From positions 496,001-560,000 of the forward strand of contig MU400510.1 in NCBI GenBank assembly GCA_022578965.1: DNA of 64,000 nt. Direction: 5' to 3'. Positions 57,442 to 64,000 of this stretch are shown piece by piece. Below the pieces are notes generated by a model, which was not told the DNA's origin, ran no database searches, and worked only from the letters and a program-made list of their open reading frames with translations. How positions within the stretch are numbered: the first letter of the stretch is position 1; every line of letters starts with the position of its first letter. Origin of the DNA: Xylaria sp. FL1777. Lineage: Eukaryota; Ascomycota; Sordariomycetes; Xylariales; Xylariaceae. The position numbers were made by a program, and so were the translations under genes.

Positions 57442-59263
57442 CTAGTGCTCTGGCGGCTCATCGTCCTCCGGTTGGTCGAAGAGGAAGTTGGCGGCCAGCT
57501 CCTCATTCTTATCACAGGCGAAATATGCCTGGATAGCTGCATCTCGGTCGAAGCCAAGTCGACATAACTAACGACGTATTAGTGAGAGTTACTGAGCAAG
57601 TAGATCTGCGCGAATAGCTTACTCTTTCGATGGCATCACGCTCTTCCTCAGTCACGCTGATAGCCTGAGCACCAGGGGGGAGTGGCGCATCGTCGTCACC
57701 ATCCTCCCCTAGGAGTTGTAGGAATTGCTCGGGGTTCTGAGAAATAAGCTGAGCGAGCTGCGGATTTCCGGCCCCGAGCTGCTGTAGAATGGGCTCAAGC
57801 ATTTGCGGTTGCTGCTGAACAACCTGACGAAGTTGCTGAAACTGGGCGTTATTGCGCAGGAAGTCAAGGTTCCCGAGATCTCTAGTCCCAGAAGTAGCAC
57901 TAGTACCAGCAGCAGCTCCCTGCGCTGTGGAGCCACTCCCTCCACGGCTTCCACCCTGGCCTTGCTGCTGGGCTGCGAGGTCGAAGAGGTTGACGAAATC
58001 GCCCTGAGGGGCACTCTCGGAAGGTTGACCAGCAGGGGCCGCGGCTGGCGCAGCGGCGGGAGGATTTGATGATGATGCAGCTTGCTGTGCAGGCTGTCGG
58101 GCGCTCTCAGGGATACCCTACAAAATAAATTACTGTTCGGGAATATAGAGGGTCCTTTAGCCAAGCTTACATTTAGTAGGTACTCAACTGCACGATCTGG
58201 GTTAAAGAAGGCAGCGCGTAGAGCAGCTTCGATCTGAGAACGCTCAAAGCCCATGGCTTCCATGTTGGCAACAACACCAGCTCGTTCAGCGCCCATAGCC
58301 ATAGAATTATCGCTAAGACCTTGGCCTGAGGCAGCAGCCTGGGCACCAGCCGGAGACGGCGTGGCAGGAGGTGCGGCACTGGCTGTGGTTGAACCGGAGG
58401 GGTGGGACGGCGCAGCTGGAGCAGCGGGTGTTGACGTGGTAGGGCGAGCAGGCGTCTCGGGGACAGCGCTTGAGGAGGAGGCTTTGGGCTATGACTAAAT
58501 AAGCAACAGATCGATGATATTCACATCGATAGGAAACCTGAACATTTGTACCTTATTTACCATGCAGACTACGAATCCCTTCTCCTCGATCTTATATGTC
58601 TCGACCTTCTCTTCATCTTTGAGAATTTTGCCTATACCCGGGTCAACATATGTCACGAGGAATCCGAGATCCCCTCGGTCACGTTTGGAGCATACCAGAG
58701 TAGATGAGCTTCAGAGCCTTCGCATCAAAGCCCTTCTCGGCCTGAATTTTCTCCTTCACCGTAGACACCTATAACCAGCCTGTCAGAAAACATATTTCAC
58801 CCGACCAAATACTGCCAGAGGGGATTCCGAATTAGGCAAGTGAGTCAATAAAGAAGTAAATAAAAAAATAATAGTGAGTAACAAGCAGGTGGTGGGCGGG
58901 TGGCGGGACGTTGCAACAGCCATCAGCAAGTAGGCAGGAAACATGGCAACATACAAGGTCAGACGGCTCGACATCGATGACGAATTTGTTTTGCTTGAGA
59001 TCCTAATGCAACCGACACGTTAGCAAGGCGGCCCGGAGAGAGACTTCGCAGAGACAAGGCAAGGTGGGTGGTGGTGGGTTCGGACTGTCGCAGGTCGAGC
59101 TCCAGCCAAGCTGCGTGCAGCCTGATGTCTGGCGACTCCCCGCAACCCGCAACCCGCAGTCCGCCGTGCGCGCAGGGCACAGGGCAGACCGGTGCAGTCC
59201 GTGGTTCCTGGGCGTGTGGTGCAGCGGTGCAGTGGTGCAGCGTACCCTGAATGTGATCTTCAT
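57442..59263 (-). CDS. RAD23: UV excision repair / proteasome shuttle protein Rad23
   Basis: Adaptor that binds Rad4/XPC in nucleotide excision repair and carries ubiquitinated proteins to the proteasome. 385 residues in seven exons: 59246..59263, 58955..59002, 58696..58768, 58552..58631, 58171..58488, 57623..58117 and 57442..57567; introns of 243, 186, 64, 63, 53 and 55 nt. UBL domain 1-73 ([20 protein letters not shown] ... LKLIYSG ... FVVCMVNK) is spread over four small exons, the first only six codons. Then an Ala/Pro/Ser linker, UBA1 at about 140-182 ([20 protein letters not shown]), a second linker, the XPC-binding domain at about 250-305 and UBA2 at about 332-375 ([20 protein letters not shown]). 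All domains are complete and length is normal. Confidence 0.95.
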
Positions 59264-60845
59264 GGCGGCGGGCAGTGCAGCTTGACGGCAGCTGCAGCGA
59301 CAACGACAACAACGAGGATGGCGAGCGGCCGCGGCAGAGCGAGTGCGGGCTGGGCGAGGCGATGATGCGTGGGCGAGCGGGCTGCAGCGGTTGTTGCGGT
59401 TGTGGTTGTTGTTGTGGTGGTGGTGGAGGCGGCGGTGGTGGTGCTGCGCAGGAGACAGAATGTTGAAGATGTTCTGTTCTGGTAGGTGAGGGCAGTCTGG
59501 GTAGTCTGGGTATCCCAGGTGGCGGCCAGCGAGAGGCAGGGTACTTGTAGAGAGGCACCACCAATTTCAGGTAGCAGCTACAATGATGTGTTGCGCCGGC
59601 AGTGGGGGCCCGCCCATTGGTCCAATGACGACCACCTGCAGCCAGATACCTCTCTAGCCTACCTGGGTATACCTGAGCTGCATTCCCTGCTCCCACGGGG
59701 TCTTAGGTACCCAAGGTCTCACAGCCTGGTAGCAACAGCCCTGGGTTAGGTACCTACATGAGGTACGAATCGTAGGTTGTAGGACCGGTATTCCAGGTAC
59801 CTAGTCTAGACATCTATCTACCTAGAGTCCTCACCAGCAAAAAGTACCAATATAGCCCAGAATAGTAAATCTAAATAGAACCCACCGTCCCGTGACATTC
59901 ATTACCAATGACAATCATCAATGTTGTGTGCTGCTCTTCCGTTGCGATTGAGAGGGATATCGATGGCTGCCTCTGGATGTAACGCTGGGCGGGTCTCCAA
60001 ACCCATGTGAATGGGTGCCAGTAAGGTACCTACTACGTATTCAAGGTGCACGAACCACCGGGTGGGTTTGTCTCAAGGTTACATGCTCCCTAAAGTAACT
60101 TACATATATGTAAGATGGAAGTAGGTAAGGTAAACAAGTGTGCAGCCATTGTCATGCTGGCTTCTGCACTCAGCCGATACCTACAGAGACTGATGGGAGG
60201 GGCAAGCTCCCGAGATTTGTTTGTTTTGGAAAGGCTCGATGTATAGATCCCTTACATAGGATGACGTCCGGTAATATCAAGCTGTGGTTGAATTCCATAC
60301 AAAGTCCAGAGTTACGTGGGTTTGTGAAACATTAGCGGGATAGAAGTCAAACTCGTAACATTCACATCAGCATAATGGTAACCTAAATGAGCTGACTGGC
60401 AAAAAAAAACAATAGCACTGTTCGGGTCCAAATCTAACTCCCTACACATACTAGGTGGACAGCTCACTCAATACTCTTGTGCTTCTTAATTTGCTATGTT
60501 TTACTTTATTGGTTTTCTAGCTTACTGCTAGTTCAGCTGAATTCCCCTCCAACCTCTCGGATGGAAGAAGAATGCAAGCAATTCCCTGTGACGGCCACAG
60601 AAACTGAACGCCTCGCTAAATGACAGTGGTATTCCCCCAAACGCCATAAAAGACCCCATATATCTCGCCGGACAGAGATGTGTGGGTTTTCTATGCCAAG
60701 GTGACTGCGGATCTCTCTGAGACCCTGTCAAGTCATCCCTCATTATATATCATGCAATGTCATCATCCCACCCACGAATCGGTAACTACCCAGGCCCCAG
60801 GCCATAGGCCCCAGTCGCTGGCTCCTATATTCCCGGAATTTACTC
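59264..60845. other. Intergenic region between RAD23 and the four-helix protein
   Basis: 1.6 kb. Just upstream of RAD23 it has a GGT/GGC-rich stretch (about 59370-59450, C/A-rich on the RAD23 strand) and then a dense cluster of TACCTA/TAGGTA words (59640-59830). No gene recognised. Confidence 0.55.
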
Positions 60846-62204
60846 CTATCTATTCTGCCTTTTGTTTCGGTACTCTGAAAGGCTTGACGTGGACCCGGCA
60901 TTAAGAACCCATTCCGGAATCGGAGGCGTCATCTTCCGCTCTTCCCCAGCTACATCCTCTGGTTGCAGACGATCGTTGGCTGTACTGGGCATCTTGTGGA
61001 AACTCTCGTGACTTCCGTTTCGACTAAGAGGACTTGGCGAATTTGGTAAACTGCCACTTCGCATACGATTCACCGACTTCCCCGTTATGAATTGACCGGC
61101 ATTGGGGGCTGCAACGACCACGGTCCCTGGTGTGACTGCTGGTGGTGGGCCGGGAGAATCTGAGCGGAAGAGGGGATGAATATGGAGCTCGGATTCAGAT
61201 GGTGTCAGACTTCTGTCCTGTTGGACCCGGGGTACAGGGCTATAGCTTCGGTCCCTCCGACCACGTTTCGGAGGTTCAAGGTCCAAGGGGCAGCCAGGAC
61301 TGGGACTTCGACTGGTTGTAGGGCTGGCGGGAATCGTCTCTAGAAACCGAGCGCGGATAGGCGAAGAGGTTTCTAGGACCATTTGTCTGTTATGAGGATC
61401 AACAGAGGACGTATCCCACGAATCAAATCCATCTTCCACCACACTACCCCGGTCTCGATACGCATTCGAGTCGAGAGAGCCTGGTCGCCGCCCAGATCTT
61501 GCGCCGTTAGCCAGCAACCTAGTCCTAGAACCCATAGGACGCACGACACTTGACAAAGAACCAGAAAGCGAGGTGATAGTTTCGGCGGCTGAGCGCCCAC
61601 TACTAGTTCCCGGGCGACTCGAATACTCCGAGAGTCTTGTCTGGGAAAGGGCTGGCTTGGTTCGTTCATATGGGACAGTTTTGACACGCATTGGAAGTTG
61701 CGGTGATATCCGACCTTCTTCGTTTGTGTGTAAAGAGAGAGCCTGTTCGGAATCGGGTCGTCGGTTCAGTACGAAATAAACCACAATAAATAAGAGTTGA
61801 CCAGCGAATGCGAAACCAAGGGTGACGGAAGATGCAATCACCACATTTGTCAGCGGAAGTTTCGAAATAATCTTTGGTAGATCTCTTCCTTTGCCTATCA
61901 TGATCAATAACACAACCGACACAACCGAGGCTAGCAAGCTTGCGACGAGATCCGAACCAAACCATACGCTCCACATGTCTCTCGAGTGGTAACCATTCAT
62001 TCCCCGTAGATACTTGGTCAGTTTTGTAATGAGGAGGACCAGCACAAATGTTTCAGTAATGATAGATATCACTGCCACTATCCGTGCTGGTGATGTGGAC
62101 GACCAGATCCCACATGTGATAACCACCTCCAAAGCCAGGATGGTTGCAGTGGTCAGGATAGCAGCAAGGCCAAGTACACCTGGGAAAGCAAGAAAGAGAC
62201 CCAT
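60846..62204 (-). CDS. Four-helix membrane protein with long disordered tail, function unknown
   Basis: 452 residues, no intron seen. Four hydrophobic helices lie in the first 150 residues: about 5-33 (FPGVLGLAAILTTATILALE), 44-64 (VAVISIITETFVLVLLITKL), 83-105 (LVASLLASVVSVVLLIMIGK) and 120-147 (VIASSVTLGFAFAGQLLFIV). Residues 150-452 are Ser/Pro/Arg-rich and disordered, with many SP and RSxS sites, probably a phosphorylated cytosolic tail. The architecture matches conserved Pezizomycotina proteins of unknown role. The start MGLFLAFPG directly precedes helix 1. Confidence 0.8.
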   Translation of the reverse strand: MGLFLAFPGVLGLAAILTTATILALEVVITCGIWSSTSPARIVAVISIITETFVLVLLITKLTKYLRGMNGYHSRDMWSVWFGSDLVASLLASVVSVVLLIMIGKGRDLPKIISKLPLTNVVIASSVTLGFAFAGQLLFIVVYFVLNRRPDSEQALSLHTNEEGRISPQLPMRVKTVPYERTKPALSQTRLSEYSSRPGTSSGRSAAETITSLSGSLSSVVRPMGSRTRLLANGARSGRRPGSLDSNAYRDRGSVVEDGFDSWDTSSVDPHNRQMVLETSSPIRARFLETIPASPTTSRSPSPGCPLDLEPPKRGRRDRSYSPVPRVQQDRSLTPSESELHIHPLFRSDSPGPPPAVTPGTVVVAAPNAGQFITGKSVNRMRSGSLPNSPSPLSRNGSHESFHKMPSTANDRLQPEDVAGEERKMTPPIPEWVLNAGSTSSLSEYRNKRQNR

Positions 62205-63040
62205 GATGACCGAGGCCCGTCAAAGCTTGGGCACCCGAGCAATTGAATACCAGAGCACGGAATGCAGTCGCTCGGCTAGCAGCGTTTGTAGCCCAGCGGG
62301 AACCAAAGTGCGAATGTGCTCGGAAGCTAAGTGATAGCAGATCCTCTCCAATTGACAAGCGTCGCTAGTGAGTAGCCTGCCGTGCGAATTGGCCACGCAC
62401 AACAGCCTTCTAGGAATTGCCTGAGACCGGGACAAGCAAGAAGTACGGAGGTTTTGGAGCACAACGGCCGCGTCCGGCAACGTTTGAAACCTAGAGGCTA
62501 AATGGGCCGGTAGGGTAAGAAATGCCTTTGAACTAGGTGCCGACACCTCCGCGAAGCCGAATTGCTGCAACAAGCCCGAGACCTAACTGGGTTTGTCGTG
62601 TCGAGAGCGAGAGTGAGAGTGAGAGGGAAGGGGATGTCCATATATCGGGCTGCGGGCCGACTAACGGCAAAAGACATTAAACTGCACAATTAGGATAGCA
62701 CAGCTAGTTTCGTCGAGTGGTGTGTCTGTCATACAGCAACAAAGTTGACAGTTCATCGACCAAGGCTCTCCACCAGATGAAACACTTAAAAGGTGGACGG
62801 TTCGTGTAAGCGAAGGACGACAGTTTAACAACACAGCAGACGGCCAATTCTTAGCGAGAGTGGTGAGCCGAGCAACGAGTGGGTAAATATAGGTTTGTAC
62901 GGCAGAACGGGCAAACAGTGGCCGCAAGAACAGGCCGGTTGATCGGTTTTTAGATACCACGAGAGCGGGATTAGTTGGCAAACAAAGGCCCAGACCAGGT
63001 AGTCAGCGAGAGACGGGTGGTGGGTCGGCAGGCAAAACGA

Positions 63041-63103
63041 AGGTGAGGGTGAAGATGGTGAGGGCGAGGGCGAGGGCGAAGATGATGAGGATGGGGATGG
63101 AGA

Positions 63104-63135
<32 letters not shown>

Positions 63136-63140
63136 AGAGT
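63041..63140. repeat. GAGGGT / GAGGGC tandem tract
   Basis: About 100 bp of purine-rich 6 bp units, GGG every six bases on the plus strand. Long enough to form quadruplex or triplex structures; prone to replication slippage. Confidence 0.85.
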
Positions 63141-63328
63141 AGGTAGGTAGGTATTCTTGTTTGCCATGCGGCAGCGGGCGCGGCGGGCCAGTCAGGCTAA
63201 AAAGAGTGAGGGTTGTTGCGACGCGTTGTGCGGGATGGCAGATGGGAGACGCTCGCTCGCTCGCTGTTCGCCAGCTTCGCGATTGGAGTACCAGGTACAG
63301 CAGTGCTGCGTACGTACGCAGTGTGTGT

Positions 63329-63391
63329 AGCATGTACGTGTATGTAGCATGTAGCATGTAGCATGTAGCATGTAGCTCGTAGCTCGTAGCT
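63329..63391. repeat. TAGCATG / TAGCTCG tandem repeat
   Basis: About six to eight 7 bp units in direct orientation; the last units change from CATG to CTCG. Confidence 0.85.
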
Positions 63392-64000
63392 CTGCAGGGC
63401 CCGGCAGGAGATGCCAGGCGATGCCATGCAGCAGCTCGATCCACCACTCCACCCCTAAACCCTACCAAACCCTACCACTGCACGCTACTGTGCGTGTGGT
63501 AAGCGGGTCCCTGGTTCCCTTGTTCCCGTCCGCCTGGGCGCTGGCGGCCTTTCCAGCCTGGACCAGGATTATGCCGGCACCTACACCATTGCGGCCCAGG
63601 AAGACACGGTCAGGACACGGTGGTCGACGACAAACCGCTGCGCTACCGTTGGACGAAGCAGCCGGCTATGCTACACTAGACCCGAAACGTTGGGAGGGCC
63701 CGATTGGTAGACGCTCAACGAAGGTGAGAGCTGCTTTGTAAGTTCCCTCGTGTATGTACCCAGTCTGACCGGTCTACTGATGTGGTGTAGCTTGCACTGA
63801 GCATGTCTAATACTGGTACCCTAACAAACTAGGTGAACAGCCTAAGGCAACTATCAGGAACGTAAAAGCCAAAGCGGCACAACTACTGCACTGTTGCTGG
63901 GCTGTGATGTGATGTGCTTTTGCCCCTGGCGTCGGTGAGCGGAAGGAGAAGAAGTCGTAGTGTAGGTAGTGTAAGTAAATTGCCTACGCAGTACATTGCT

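Larger units (their letters stand above)
62205..64000. other. Right end: promoter region and low-complexity DNA
   Basis: Upstream DNA of the four-helix gene and beyond. It contains a GAGGGT/GAGGGC tract and a TAGCATG tandem listed separately. Frames on both strands mirror these repeats and are not genes. Confidence 0.55.

Noticed and set aside
63329..63391. Regular direct repeats as a possible CRISPR array
   Set aside because: Units are 7 bp with no spacers, and the genome is eukaryotic.
63450..63476. CCCTAAACCCTACC run resembling telomeric repeat
   Set aside because: Only two imperfect units, interrupted, and no array; fungal telomere repeats would be perfect and long.

Overview
The window is nuclear DNA from a filamentous ascomycete (Pezizomycotina). 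The evidence is short GT-AG introns of about 50-350 nt, branch sites of the CTAAC/CTGAC type, and a set of core fungal proteins: Bre1, Bdp1, Rad23, topoisomerase II, Puf3, Gpi13 and DUF7729-type GPI proteins. Long intergenic stretches are rich in TAGGTA/TACCTA words. A Sordariomycete (perhaps Xylariales or Hypocreales) is my guess; this rests on general resemblance and not on a search.

Layout. 0-10 kb: a left-truncated peroxisomal enoyl-CoA isomerase (-), a mitochondrial PP2C phosphatase of Ptc5 type (+), a five-exon NAD(P)-binding epimerase-like gene (-) and a six-exon Puf3-type Pumilio gene (-). 10.3-16.9 kb: a 6.6 kb stretch with no gene I can support. 16.9-25.2 kb: DNA topoisomerase II (-), a small single-pass membrane protein (+) and a secreted double-psi beta-barrel protein (-). 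25.5-34 kb: a possibly broken two-frame membrane-protein locus (-), a short-chain dehydrogenase (+), the GPI ethanolamine-phosphate transferase Gpi13/PIG-O (+) and an orphan cysteine-containing terminal exon (+). 34-49 kb: gene-poor, with a DUF7729-like GPI protein (-) and a full-size ABCB/MDR transporter (-). 49-64 kb is denser: a SARAF homologue (+), Bre1 E3 ligase (-), TFIIIB subunit Bdp1 (+), Rad23 (-) and a four-helix membrane protein (-), then low-complexity DNA.

The genes do not form one pathway. Several act on chromatin and DNA (topoisomerase II, Bre1, Bdp1, Rad23). Others belong to organelles or the secretory route: isomerase in the peroxisome, Ptc5 in the mitochondrion, Puf3 acting on mitochondrial mRNAs in yeast, Gpi13 and SARAF in the ER, and GPI or secreted surface proteins. 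I found no biosynthetic cluster, transposon ORF, CRISPR array, rRNA or convincing tRNA. The most interesting points are structural. Three genes begin with 12-20 nt coding exons. Two have NAGNAG acceptors. One Bre1 intron has its consensus-like acceptor leading straight to a stop. The Puf3 recognition residues can be read completely. Exon joins were worked out by hand from reading frame, splice motifs and protein continuity.
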